From assembly GCA_964236445.1 (NCBI GenBank), contig CAXSDR010000003.1, forward strand, positions 1-64,000: a stretch of DNA of 64,000 bases, in the 5' to 3' direction. The notes under the pieces are model-generated. The model was not told where the DNA came from. It did no database searches and saw nothing but the letters and a program-made list of their open reading frames with translations. Below, in pieces: positions 55,969 through 64,000 of the stretch. The position numbers were made by a program, and so were the translations under genes. Source of the DNA: CAXSDR01 sp964236445 (GTDB lineage Bacteria; Actinomycetota; Actinomycetes; Motilibacterales; Motilibacteraceae). Each line of letters begins with the position of its first letter. Position 1 is the first letter of the stretch.

Positions 55969-57222
55969 TCAGTGCAGCCGGCGCGCCGGGTCGTCCAGCA
56001 CCGCGCGTACGACGGAGCGGGCGGCCCCTCGGACGGCGGCGTCGGCCCCCACTCTCGCCGGCCGCACCACCGGTGCAGCCCACGGTGCCCAGAGGACCCG
56101 CCGCGCCAGCTCGCGCTCGACAGCCGGTGCGATCCAGGGATGCAGCTCGCGGTAGACGCCTCCGAGCACGACGACCTGCACGTCGAGCAGGTTCAGCGTC
56201 GAGGCCAGCGCCACGCCCAGCGCCTCACCGGCCCGGGTCAGTGCCCGCAGCGTCGGCTTGTCGCCGCCCGCCGCCCGTGAGGCGATGTGGGCGGCGGCCG
56301 GCGCTCCGCCGAGCCCAGTGCCCGTCGGCGGTGGCCCGCCCACGGCTCGCAGCAACGCCTCGAGTCCGGCGTACTCCTCCAGACAGCCGCGTCCCCCGCA
56401 GGGGCAGGCCGGGCCGTCGGGGCGCACCGGCAGGTGCCCCAGCTCGCCGGCCCACCCGTGCTGTCCGCGCAGCAGCGCTCCCTCGATGACGATGCCGGCG
56501 CCGATGCCGATCTCGCCGGAGACCAGCACGAAGCTCTCCTCGACAGTGGCCGCACGTTCCTCGAGGGCGGCGGCGTTGGCCTCGTTGTCGACTGTCACCG
56601 CTACCTCGCCGAGCGCCTTCATCGTCGGGTGTGAGCGAAGCACCCGGAGGCTGTCGACGGCGCGCGAGCCGAGGGTGGGGGCCAGGGGGCGCGGGCCGTC
56701 CGGTGCCGTCACCAGTCCCGGCACGACCAGGGCGGCGCCCGCGAGCGTCAGGCCGGACTTCACGGCGACCCGGCAGGCGGTCCGGGCCAGCCGCGACACC
56801 CGCGCGATCGCCTCGGCAGGTGACAGCCCGCGTACGTCTCCCAGGTCGACCTCCCGGTGTCGTACGGCGCCGGTGAGGTCGAGAACACAGGCAGCGACGT
56901 AGTCCACGTTGATCTCGAGCCCCAGCCCGGCCAGCCCATTCGTCGCCAGGGCGAGCCCCGTGGCACGCCTGCCCCCGCCCGCACGCTGCGCTGGTCCGAC
57001 CTCCTGCAGCAGGCCGCCGTCGAGCAGGGCGTCGACGAGCGATGACGCGGTGGCCCGGGTCAGCCCCGTCACGCCGGCGATGTCGGCCCGCGAGACGGGC
57101 GAGGCCGCCGTGGCGACGAGGTGCACGGCGAGCGCCAGGTTGTGTGCGCGCAGCGATGCTTGCCGTGCCGGTGCGCGGGCAGGAACCGGCGAAGCCGTTG
57201 CTCGCCTCGTCGTTGTCGCCAT
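55969..57222 (-). CDS. xylR: ROK-family xylose repressor XylR
   Basis: A 417-residue ROK regulator. The amino-terminal winged helix (about 20-85: 'SRADIAGVTGLTRATASSLV') binds DNA. The sugar-kinase-like ROK domain has 'GEIGIGAGIVIEGALLRGQHG' (in part), 'GHLPV' and the zinc motif 'CPCGGRGCLEEY'. It is divergent from xylA, 63 bases apart, so it almost certainly represses xylAB until xylose binds. ATG 57222 (MATTTRR) used. Confidence 0.9.
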   Translation of the reverse strand: MATTTRRATASPVPARAPARQASLRAHNLALAVHLVATAASPVSRADIAGVTGLTRATASSLVDALLDGGLLQEVGPAQRAGGGRRATGLALATNGLAGLGLEINVDYVAACVLDLTGAVRHREVDLGDVRGLSPAEAIARVSRLARTACRVAVKSGLTLAGAALVVPGLVTAPDGPRPLAPTLGSRAVDSLRVLRSHPTMKALGEVAVTVDNEANAAALEERAATVEESFVLVSGEIGIGAGIVIEGALLRGQHGWAGELGHLPVRPDGPACPCGGRGCLEEYAGLEALLRAVGGPPPTGTGLGGAPAAAHIASRAAGGDKPTLRALTRAGEALGVALASTLNLLDVQVVVLGGVYRELHPWIAPAVERELARRVLWAPWAAPVVRPARVGADAAVRGAARSVVRAVLDDPARRLH

Positions 57223-57225
57223 GGA

Positions 57226-57271
57226 TTGACAGTGCCAGTATCCCTGCTTATGTTCAACCACTAAACAATCA
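57226..57271 (+). promoter_or_regulatory. xylA promoter and probable XylR site
   Basis: Consensus TTGACA (57226-57231), 17 bases, TATGTT (57249-57254). Directly after the -10, an AT-rich stretch containing TTCAACCACTAAACAA is unlike the surrounding GC-rich DNA and is where a ROK repressor would be expected to bind. Confidence 0.7.
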
Positions 57272-57285
57272 TCCGGGAGGTCGCG

Positions 57286-58476
57286 ATGGCAACGCAGCCG
57301 ACGCGCGAAGACAAGTTCTCCTTCGGCCTCTGGACGGTCGGTTGGCAGGCGCGCGACCTCTTCGGCGAAGCCACCCGGCCCGTGCTCGCCGGCGTCGAGG
57401 CTGTTCACAAGCTGGCGGAGCTCGGTGCCTACGGCATCACCTTCCACGACGACGACCTCGTCCCGCCGGAGAGCACGTCGGCACAGCGCGACCAGATCAT
57501 CACCGAGTTCAAGCAGGCCCTCGCCGACACCGGGCTCGAGGTCCCGATGGTCACGACGAACCTGTTCGGCGACCCCGTCTTCAAGGACGGTGGCTTCACG
57601 AGCAACGACCGCTCGGTGCGGCGCTATGCCTTGCGCAAGGTGATGCGCAACCTGGATCTGGCCGCCGAGCTCGGTGCTCACATCTACGTCTTCTGGGGCG
57701 GGCGAGAGGGTTCAGAAGTCGACTTCGCGAAGGACATCCGCCCGGCGCTGGACCGCTACCGCGAGGGCATCGACCTGCTCGCGCAGTATTCGATCGACAA
57801 GGGCTACGACATGCGGTTCGCCATCGAGCCGAAGCCGAACGAACCGCGCGGCGACATCCTGCTGCCGACGATCGGTCATGCACTGGCGTTCATCTCCCAG
57901 CTCGAGCACCACGACATGGTCGGCATCAACCCCGAGGTCGGGCATGAGCAGATGGCGAGCCTCAACTACACGCACGGCATCGCGCAGGCGCTGTGGCAGG
58001 GCAAGCTCTTCCACATCGACCTCAACGGCCAGAAGGGGCCGCGCTACGACCAGGACCTCGTCTTCGGCTACGGCGACCTCCTGCAGGCGTTCTCCACCGT
58101 CGACCTGCTCGAGAACGGCGGCACGAACGGCGGCCCGACCTACGACGGGGACCGCCACTTCGACTACAAGCCGCTGCGCACCGAGAACATGGCTGGCGTG
58201 TGGGAGTCGGCGCGCGCGAACATGGAGATCTACCTGACGCTGAAAGAACGATCGAAGGCATTCCGTGCTGATCCCGAGGTGCAGGACGCGCTCGCCGCGG
58301 CGCGCGTCAGCGAGCTGGCGGAGCCCACGCTGGGCGAGGGTGAAGGCTATGAGCAGCTGCTCGCCGATCGCGGGTCCTACGAGGACTACGACGTCGAGAT
58401 CGCGCGCACCCAGGGCTACGGCTTCGCGCGACTGCAGCGGCTGGCGATCGAGCACCTGCTCGGCGCACGCGGCTAG
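57286..58476 (+). CDS. xylA: Xylose isomerase
   Basis: A 396-residue TIM-barrel enzyme of the actinomycete (short, class I) type. 'TFHDDDLVP' carries the catalytic His, '[13 protein letters not shown]' and '[11 protein letters not shown]' the metal ligands, and '[17 protein letters not shown]' (in part) the second metal site. It converts D-xylose to D-xylulose. GGGAGG lies five bases before ATG 57286. First gene of xylAB under XylR. Confidence 0.96.
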   Translation: MATQPTREDKFSFGLWTVGWQARDLFGEATRPVLAGVEAVHKLAELGAYGITFHDDDLVPPESTSAQRDQIITEFKQALADTGLEVPMVTTNLFGDPVFKDGGFTSNDRSVRRYALRKVMRNLDLAAELGAHIYVFWGGREGSEVDFAKDIRPALDRYREGIDLLAQYSIDKGYDMRFAIEPKPNEPRGDILLPTIGHALAFISQLEHHDMVGINPEVGHEQMASLNYTHGIAQALWQGKLFHIDLNGQKGPRYDQDLVFGYGDLLQAFSTVDLLENGGTNGGPTYDGDRHFDYKPLRTENMAGVWESARANMEIYLTLKERSKAFRADPEVQDALAAARVSELAEPTLGEGEGYEQLLADRGSYEDYDVEIARTQGYGFARLQRLAIEHLLGARG

Positions 58477-58486
58477 CGGCGCGCGC

Positions 58487-59917
58487 ATGGGTCTCGTCGC
58501 GGGCATCGACTCGTCGACACAGTCGTGCAAGGTCGTCGTCCGCGACGCGGACTCGGGTGCGCTCATGCGACAGGGACGAGCCGCGCACCCTGATGCCACC
58601 GAGGTCCGGCCGGACCTGTGGTGGACCGCGCTGCAGGATGCCATCGCCTCGGCGGGTGGAATCGACGATGTCGACGCGGTCGCCGTGGGTGGCCAGCAGC
58701 ACGGCATGGTCTGCCTCGACGACAGCGGTGCTGTCGTACGGCCGGCGTTGCTCTGGAACGACACGCGTTCCGCCCAGGCGGCCCTCGACCTCATCGACGA
58801 GCTCGGTGGCGGCGAGACCGGGCGCCAGGCATGGGCCGACGCTGTCGGTTCCGTGCCGGTGTCGTCGTTCACGGTCACCAAGCTGCGTTGGCTCGCGGAG
58901 CACGAACCCGAAAACGCGCAACGCACTTCTGCTGTCTGCTTGCCGCACGACTGGCTCACGTGGAAGCTGGCCGGCGCGCGCGACGTCGAAGTCCTCATCA
59001 CCGACCGAGGAGACGCCAGCGGCACCGGCTACTGGTCGCCGGGCACCGGCGCCTACCGGCGCGACCTGCTAGTCCGCGCACTCGGCCACGACGCCCGACT
59101 GCCGCGCGTGCTCGGTCCTGCCGAGCGAGCAGGAGTCATGACGGGCGGCACAGTCCTCGGGCCAGGTTCGGGCGACAATGCCGCGGCGGCGCTCGGCATC
59201 AGTGCCGCCCCCGGTGATGTCGTCGTCTCGATCGGCACGTCGGGCGTCGCGAGCGCGGTGGCCGAGGTTCCGGCGGCCGACCCCAGCGGCCTCGTGGCAG
59301 GGTTCGCCGACGCCACCGGACGGTTCCTGCCGCTGGTGTGCACGCTGAACGCCGCGCGGGTGCTCGACGCGGTCGCCGCCACCCTCGGCGTCGACCACCA
59401 GGAGCTCTCCCGGCTCGCGCTCGCCGCGCCGGCCGGAGCCGAGGGGCTCGCGCTGATCCCCTACTTCGAGGGGGAGCGCACACCGGTGCGACCCGACTCC
59501 ACCGGTGCGCTGCACGGCTGGCGGCTCGCCAACTCGACTCCGGCACACCTCGCACGCGCCGCCGTCGAGGGGTTGCTGTGTGGCCTGGCCGACGGCATCG
59601 ACGCGCTGGTCGCCCAGGGCGCCGACGTACGCCGGGTGCTGCTGGTGGGCGGTGGTGCCAGGTCCGAGGCCGTACGCCGCATCGCCCCCGCCGTCTTCGG
59701 TCGTCCCGTGCTCGTGCCGCCGCCGGGGGAGTTCGTGGCCGACGGTGCGGCGCGCCAGGCCGCGTGGGTGCTGTCCGGCGGCGAGGAACCGCCGGAGTGG
59801 GCGGTCGAGGGGGTGCAGGCGTTCGCGGCGGAGCCGACGGCGTACGTCCGGGAGCGCTACGCCGAGGCTCGTGACCTGACGATCGACCAGCCGAGGCGGG
59901 CCGGGACGCGCGGTTAG
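58487..59917 (+). CDS. xylB: Xylulokinase
   Basis: A 476-residue FGGY kinase. '[15 protein letters not shown]' binds phosphate, '[14 protein letters not shown]' is the substrate loop, and '[25 protein letters not shown]' (in part) the ATP-binding end. It phosphorylates D-xylulose for the pentose phosphate pathway. ATG 58487 is ten bases after the xylA stop. No xylose transporter is in the window. Confidence 0.94.
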   Translation: MGLVAGIDSSTQSCKVVVRDADSGALMRQGRAAHPDATEVRPDLWWTALQDAIASAGGIDDVDAVAVGGQQHGMVCLDDSGAVVRPALLWNDTRSAQAALDLIDELGGGETGRQAWADAVGSVPVSSFTVTKLRWLAEHEPENAQRTSAVCLPHDWLTWKLAGARDVEVLITDRGDASGTGYWSPGTGAYRRDLLVRALGHDARLPRVLGPAERAGVMTGGTVLGPGSGDNAAAALGISAAPGDVVVSIGTSGVASAVAEVPAADPSGLVAGFADATGRFLPLVCTLNAARVLDAVAATLGVDHQELSRLALAAPAGAEGLALIPYFEGERTPVRPDSTGALHGWRLANSTPAHLARAAVEGLLCGLADGIDALVAQGADVRRVLLVGGGARSEAVRRIAPAVFGRPVLVPPPGEFVADGAARQAAWVLSGGEEPPEWAVEGVQAFAAEPTAYVRERYAEARDLTIDQPRRAGTRG

Positions 59918-59995
59918 GTCGCCCTGGCGTGTCCTCGCTGCGAGGTCTGGCGATAATGGGCACTGTCTTCACTCGCACACCCTGGAGAGCGTCCC

Positions 59996-60325
59996 GTGAC
60001 CTACGTCATCGCGCAGCCCTGCGTCGACCTCAAGGACAAGGCCTGCATCGAGGAGTGTCCTGTCGACTGCATCTACGAGGGCGAGCGGATGCTCTACATC
60101 CACCCCGACGAGTGCGTCGACTGCGGGGCGTGCGAGCCGGTCTGCCCGGTCGAGGCGATCTTCTACGAGGACGACGTCCCCGACCAGTGGAAGCCGTTCT
60201 ATGCCGCCAATGTCGAGTTCTTCACCGATCTCGGGTCGCCCGGTGGCGCCAGCAAGATGGGCCTGATCGAGAAGGACCACCCGCTGGTCTCGGCATTGCC
60301 GCCCCAGACCACCGAAGAGTCCTGA
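59996..60325 (+). CDS. fdxA: 7Fe ferredoxin FdxA
   Basis: A 109-residue ferredoxin. 'CVDLKDKACIEECPVDCIY' and 'CVDCGACEPVCPVEAI' hold the cysteines for one 3Fe-4S and one 4Fe-4S cluster. This is the actinobacterial type that carries electrons to oxygenases and other enzymes. GTG 59996 follows GGAGAG; a GATAAT -10 lies at 59952-59957. Adjacent to dapC, a common actinomycete pair. Confidence 0.94.
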   Translation: MTYVIAQPCVDLKDKACIEECPVDCIYEGERMLYIHPDECVDCGACEPVCPVEAIFYEDDVPDQWKPFYAANVEFFTDLGSPGGASKMGLIEKDHPLVSALPPQTTEES

Positions 60326-60350
60326 GCCGGCTCTGACGCGCACCTCCGGC

Positions 60351-61445
60351 GTGACGCTCCCAGACTTCCCCTGGGACCGTCTCGCGCCTTTCGCCCAGCG
60401 TGCCCGCGAGGCGGCCGGTCCCGCCGGACCGGTCGACCTCTCGGTCGGCACTCCGGTCGACAGCGTGCCGGTGCTCGTGCAGGAGGCGCTGCGCGGTGCG
60501 TCCGACTCGCCGGGCTATCCCACGACCCACGGCACCTCGGCTCTGCGGGAAGCCGCGGCGGGGTGGTTCGCGCGCCGGCTGGGGGTCGTCGGCCTCGATC
60601 CGGCGGCGATCCTGCCGACGGTGGGTTCCAAGGAGCTCGTCGCGTGGTTGCCGACGTTGCTCGGCGCGGGTCCCGGCGACCTCGTCGTGCATCCCGAGCT
60701 CGCCTACCCGACATACGCCGTCGGCGCCCTCCTCGCCGGCGCCATACCGCGCGCCGCCGACTCACTGACCGCGCTCGGGCCACAGCGGCCGGTGCTGCTC
60801 TGGCTCAACTCGCCCGCCAACCCCTCCGGTCAGGTGCTGCCTGTCGAGCATCTGCGCAAGGTCGTCGAGTGGGCGCGCGAGAGCGGCGTGGTGGTCGCCT
60901 CCGACGAGTGCTATATCGAACTCGGGTGGGACGCCTCGCCGATGTCGGTCCTGCATCCCGAGGTGTGCGGCGGCTCGCACGAGGGGCTGCTCGCCGTCCA
61001 CTCGTTGAGCAAGCGCAGCAATCTCGCCGGCTATCGCGCAGGCTTCGTCGCCGGCGACCCTGTGCTCGTGCGCCGGTTGCTCGAGATCCGCAAGCATGCG
61101 GGCATGATCGTGCCGATGCCGGTGCAGGCGGCGATGACGGCGGCGCTCGGCGATGACGCCCATGTCGAGGCGCAGCGTGAGGTCTACGCCGCGAGACGCC
61201 GCGTTCTGCTCGCAGCGCTGCGCGACTGCGGACTCCGCGTCGAGCACTCGCAGGGCGGTCTCTATCTGTGGGCCACCCGCGACGAGCCCTGCTGGGACAC
61301 GGTCGCCGCATGCGCGTCCGTGGGGGTGCTCGTGACGCCGGGGGAGTTCTACGGCCCGGCCGGGGCGGCGTACGTCCGCGTCGCCCTGACAGCAACGGAC
61401 GAGGACGTACGGCGGGGCGCTGCCGCGCTGCAACGGCTGGCTTGA
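60351..61445 (+). CDS. dapC: Succinyldiaminopimelate transaminase DapC
   Basis: A 364-residue class I aminotransferase. The pyridoxal phosphate lysine is in 'VHSLSKRSNLAGYRAGF', with 'NSPANPSGQVLP' and 'DECYIELGW' completing the cofactor site. In actinomycetes the gene after fdxA is DapC, which makes N-succinyl-LL-diaminopimelate for lysine and peptidoglycan. GTG 60351. Confidence 0.9.
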   Translation: MTLPDFPWDRLAPFAQRAREAAGPAGPVDLSVGTPVDSVPVLVQEALRGASDSPGYPTTHGTSALREAAAGWFARRLGVVGLDPAAILPTVGSKELVAWLPTLLGAGPGDLVVHPELAYPTYAVGALLAGAIPRAADSLTALGPQRPVLLWLNSPANPSGQVLPVEHLRKVVEWARESGVVVASDECYIELGWDASPMSVLHPEVCGGSHEGLLAVHSLSKRSNLAGYRAGFVAGDPVLVRRLLEIRKHAGMIVPMPVQAAMTAALGDDAHVEAQREVYAARRRVLLAALRDCGLRVEHSQGGLYLWATRDEPCWDTVAACASVGVLVTPGEFYGPAGAAYVRVALTATDEDVRRGAAALQRLA

Positions 61446-61449
61446 TCGA

Positions 61450-62352
61450 TCAACCCGACCGAAACATGACCGGCGCGCTCCGCGCGCCGATCTGGTGGAG
61501 CCACGCGCGCAACGCCGGTGTGGGTGGCTGGTCCCGGAGCCGGATCAGCCCGATGTCCGGATGGCGCAGCGCCGGTTGCAACGCGTAGACATCGATGGCT
61601 GGGCCCTCCACACGGGCCGCGGACTCGGCCAGTATCCCCACTCCGAGACCGGCCGCGACGAAGCGCCGGATGCTTGCCGGATCTGGGGCCTCGAAAGGAA
61701 TCTGCGCGGCAAATCCCTGCTCGGCTGCGGCCGCGCCCAGGATCGTGTGCAGCCCGCTGCCGGGCGCCAGACAGACGAACAGGTCGTCTCGCACGCAGCT
61801 CAGGGACACTACGCCGCGGGCGTTGCGCAGGTGTCCCGGTGCAGTTATCAGAGTCAGGCGTTCGGTGGACAACGCTTGGGCGGTGTAGCGGTCAGGCAGG
61901 TCGTGGTGGATCGGGGCGATGAGCGCGTCGACGCTGCCTGTGTCGAGCTCCGCGAGAAGGTCGGCTACCAGGGCGCTGCGTACGGCGAGGGCGACGCCGG
62001 GGTAGTCGCGGTGAAACTCGGCGAGCATGCCCGGCAGATCGAACGATCCGAGCACCTGAGTGATCCCGAGACGCAGCTGGCCGCGCAGCACGTCGGCGAG
62101 TTCCTCGAGGTCGCTGCGGGCCGCGGAAAGCTCACGCAGCACCGTGCGGACCCGCCCCAGCAGCAGTGTCCCGGCGGGGGTGAGGCGCACCCGTCGAGTG
62201 GTGCGTTCGAACAGTGCGGTGCCGAGCTCCCCCTCGAGGCGGCGAACCGCGGCGGAGACAGCAGGTTGAGCGATGTGCAGCTCGCGCGCGGCGCGACTGA
62301 AACCACCGAGGCGGGCGACCGTTTCGAAGTAGACCAGCTGGCGCAGCTCCAC
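61450..62352 (-). CDS. LysR-family regulator
   Basis: A 300-residue LysR protein. 'RAARELHIAQPAVSAAVRRL' (residues about 18-37) is the HTH, and the remainder is the two-lobed ligand domain. GTG 62352 preferred over the TTG just before. It is divergent from the hydrolase gene at 62431 and probably controls it; the 78-base gap holds AT-rich sequence where LysR sites usually lie. Inducer unknown. Confidence 0.88.
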   Translation of the reverse strand: MELRQLVYFETVARLGGFSRAARELHIAQPAVSAAVRRLEGELGTALFERTTRRVRLTPAGTLLLGRVRTVLRELSAARSDLEELADVLRGQLRLGITQVLGSFDLPGMLAEFHRDYPGVALAVRSALVADLLAELDTGSVDALIAPIHHDLPDRYTAQALSTERLTLITAPGHLRNARGVVSLSCVRDDLFVCLAPGSGLHTILGAAAAEQGFAAQIPFEAPDPASIRRFVAAGLGVGILAESAARVEGPAIDVYALQPALRHPDIGLIRLRDQPPTPALRAWLHQIGARSAPVMFRSG

Positions 62353-62430
62353 CAATTAAGAGTTCTACGTTCTCAGTGCCAGCGCAAGATGGTCTTGGAC
62401 ACGGGAACTGGCCGGGTGCAGGCTGAAGCC

Positions 62431-63258
62431 ATGCATCAGGGCACAGCGGACCGCCATCACAGTGATCTCACAGCGCGCGACGCCCGACAGGGCGGCGCTG
62501 GCGAGCGTCCGGCAACGGTTGCTGGGGGATACTGCCTCAGCGAGAGCATCGACATCACCGGTTCGGGCGACACCCCGATGCGCGCGTACGTCGCCCGCCC
62601 GCAGGACGCCGGCCCCCGCGGGTCTGTCATCGTCGGTATGGAGCTGTTCGGGGTGAGCGCTCACGTGCGCGATGTCTGCGATCGTCTTGCTGCCGAGGGC
62701 TACGTCGCGATCGCACCCGATTTCTACCACCGCCACGGTGAGGGAATCGAACTCCCGGCTGATGCCAGCGGACGCGAGCGCGGCTTCGCGTTGCTCCACG
62801 CCCTGAGCCGGGGGGAGGTGCTCGAAGATGTCGGCGCGACGGTCGAGTGGGCAGCCCGGGGCTATGCGCCCGTGCTCGCCATGGTGGGTCTGAGCGTGGG
62901 GGGCCATATCGCCTATCTCGCGGCTACCCGCTTCGCGCTACCCGCAGTCGCCGTCTTCTACGGTGGCTGGATCCCCACCACCGACCTTCCCCTCAGCCAG
63001 CCAGACCCCACGATCGCCGGCACGGCGGGAATCCGCGGACGCGTGCAGATCCACGTCGGCGCCAACGACAAGCTCATTCCCCCGTCACAGCGACAACAGC
63101 TTCGCGAAGCCCTGACCGCCGCGGGGGTCGACTTCCAGCTCATCGAGTATCCCGACGCGGACCACGGCTTCCTCTGCGACCGCCGTCCGAGCTTTCACCC
63201 CGTGGCCACCGCCGACGCCTGGGACCGACTCCTGGCGTTCCTGGGGGAGACGGCATGA
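62431..63258 (+). CDS. Dienelactone hydrolase-family protein
   Basis: A 275-residue alpha/beta-hydrolase. The nucleophile elbow is 'VGLSVGGHIAY' with Ser155, Asp213 in 'GANDKLIPP' and His245 in 'DADHGFLCD'. True dienelactone hydrolases use Cys at the elbow; Ser here suggests a carboxylesterase-type activity. About 35 residues precede the conserved region, so the start (ATG 62431) is uncertain. Probably controlled by the divergent LysR protein. Confidence 0.83.
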   Translation: MHQGTADRHHSDLTARDARQGGAGERPATVAGGYCLSESIDITGSGDTPMRAYVARPQDAGPRGSVIVGMELFGVSAHVRDVCDRLAAEGYVAIAPDFYHRHGEGIELPADASGRERGFALLHALSRGEVLEDVGATVEWAARGYAPVLAMVGLSVGGHIAYLAATRFALPAVAVFYGGWIPTTDLPLSQPDPTIAGTAGIRGRVQIHVGANDKLIPPSQRQQLREALTAAGVDFQLIEYPDADHGFLCDRRPSFHPVATADAWDRLLAFLGETA

Positions 63259-63325
63259 CCCGACGCTCGCCGGGGTGGCGTCGACGGGTGTCGTTGCGTG
63301 CATGCTGTGCCCACCAATGGCGTGG

Positions 63326-63871
63326 TCATGATGCTGCCGTCCCTCGAGCGGCACGCTTCAAGTCCTCGACGACCTCGCGCTTGGCGTTCTGGTAGCCCCG
63401 CAGAGAGCCGCGATGTGCTTGCGCTGCCATCCGCTTGGCGGCGGAGTAGTGGTCGATCGCGCCGGGAGTGCGCCGCAGATAGTCCCGCAGCGCGAGATTG
63501 TCGCGCCATAGATCACCGTTGTGAGGCACCACGCTCAGGTTGAAAAGGTCACCCTCCCGATGGCGGAAGAAGAAGCGACCGGGCCGTCGGCCGTCTTCCC
63601 CGAGATAGACGTAGCGCATCTCGGCCAGGGCTTCGAGTTCCTGCACACGGGGCGCGCCCGCGCGCCCGGCACCGACGAGGATGTCGATGATCGGCTTAGC
63701 CCACATGCCCGGCACCGCGGTAGAGCCGAAGTGCTGGCAGTCCACGAGCAGCGCGCTGAGCGCGGCACACACCCGTGGTGCTTCGCGCGCGTACCGAGCT
63801 GGCCAGTCCTCGTCATAAGGCACGACTTCGACGCTGGGTTCTTCGGACGAGGGCAATGTCGCAACCTGCAT
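63326..63871 (-). CDS. GrpB/UPF0157 family protein
   Basis: A 181-residue protein of the nucleotidyltransferase-like GrpB family. 'HFGSTAVPGMWAKPIIDILV' carries the G-S-T and D-x-x-hydrophobic pattern typical of the fold, and 'FFFRHREGDLFNLSVVP' the later strand. Function is not established. ATG 63871 lies six bases after TATTCT, so it is likely leaderless. The stop is convergent with the hydrolase gene, 67 bases away. Confidence 0.87.
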   Translation of the reverse strand: MQVATLPSSEEPSVEVVPYDEDWPARYAREAPRVCAALSALLVDCQHFGSTAVPGMWAKPIIDILVGAGRAGAPRVQELEALAEMRYVYLGEDGRRPGRFFFRHREGDLFNLSVVPHNGDLWRDNLALRDYLRRTPGAIDHYSAAKRMAAQAHRGSLRGYQNAKREVVEDLKRAARGTAAS

Positions 63872-63877
63872 GAACCG

Positions 63878-63883
63878 AGAATA
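63878..63883 (-). promoter_or_regulatory. -10 box of the GrpB-family gene, leaderless
   Basis: Minus-strand TATTCT with six bases to ATG 63871. The remaining 117 bases to the window end show no supportable gene. Confidence 0.5.
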
Positions 63884-64000
63884 TGCACGACTTCTCCGGC
63901 GGTGCGGACACGCGCGTACCGCCTGGCGGAGCGACGAGAACCGGCTCGGCGTGAGACAGCGGTTCCGGTCTCAGGCACACGCGTGCACCATTTCGCCTCC

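Overview
The window is high-GC DNA of an actinomycete. The best evidence is biochemical. It carries two mycothiol enzymes, MshB at 42344-43333 and Mca at 10871-11755. It also has an actinobacterial lipid-droplet-type protein, the fdxA-dapC pair, DUF4307, DUF4245 and DUF6542 proteins, many GTG starts, and start codons sitting 6-7 bases after a -10 box. A Nocardioides-like member of the Propionibacteriales would fit, but no rRNA or other marker here fixes the genus. I saw no tRNA, rRNA, CRISPR array, phage or insertion sequence.

Layout. 1-212: palindromic repeats. 213-9562, all minus strand: an OGA-type acetyltransferase, a MoxR-type ATPase with its VWA partner, a GH3 beta-glucosidase behind a LacI-type operator, and a MarR/MFS efflux pair. 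9795-33278: a conserved housekeeping block in an order close to Mycobacterium tuberculosis Rv1080c-Rv1112. It runs greA, DUF4307, mca, small membrane protein, DUF255 thioredoxin protein, Z-prenyl synthase, PIN-PhoH, fumC, glpX, DUF4245, xseB, xseA, lipid-droplet protein, ispH, DUF6542, ychF. Inserted into it are arfB, a secreted glycosidase, an ABC-2 exporter, a PfkB kinase and rmuC.

33454-42297: a Nudix gene, a complete five-gene Opp/Dpp peptide importer, a second Nudix gene and an S9 prolyl-oligopeptidase. Import and cleavage of peptides therefore sit side by side. 42344-45921: mshB, an unusual FtsH-like AAA protease and a DUF6113 membrane protein. 45940-51565: a compact chemosensory cluster (CheW, six-helix MCP, CheA-REC hybrid, REC-GAF) with no methylation or flagellar genes. 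52150-54532: a tightly overlapping operon with two double-YbjQ proteins, an unknown protein and a truncated sugar acetyltransferase. 54556-55958: a divergent MarR/azoreductase pair. 55969-59917: xylR, xylA and xylB for xylose entry. 59996-61445: fdxA-dapC (lysine/peptidoglycan precursor). 61450-63871: a LysR/dienelactone-hydrolase-like divergent pair and a GrpB-family gene.

Most unusual points: a composite palindromic repeat present both between genes and inside the lipid-droplet protein gene; the YbjQ operon; the FtsH-like protein with two insertions in its AAA domain; the reduced chemosensory cluster; a lysine-rich, histone-tail-like segment in a secreted glycosidase; and a recurrent leaderless promoter arrangement. 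Database matches are recalled family knowledge; no search was run.
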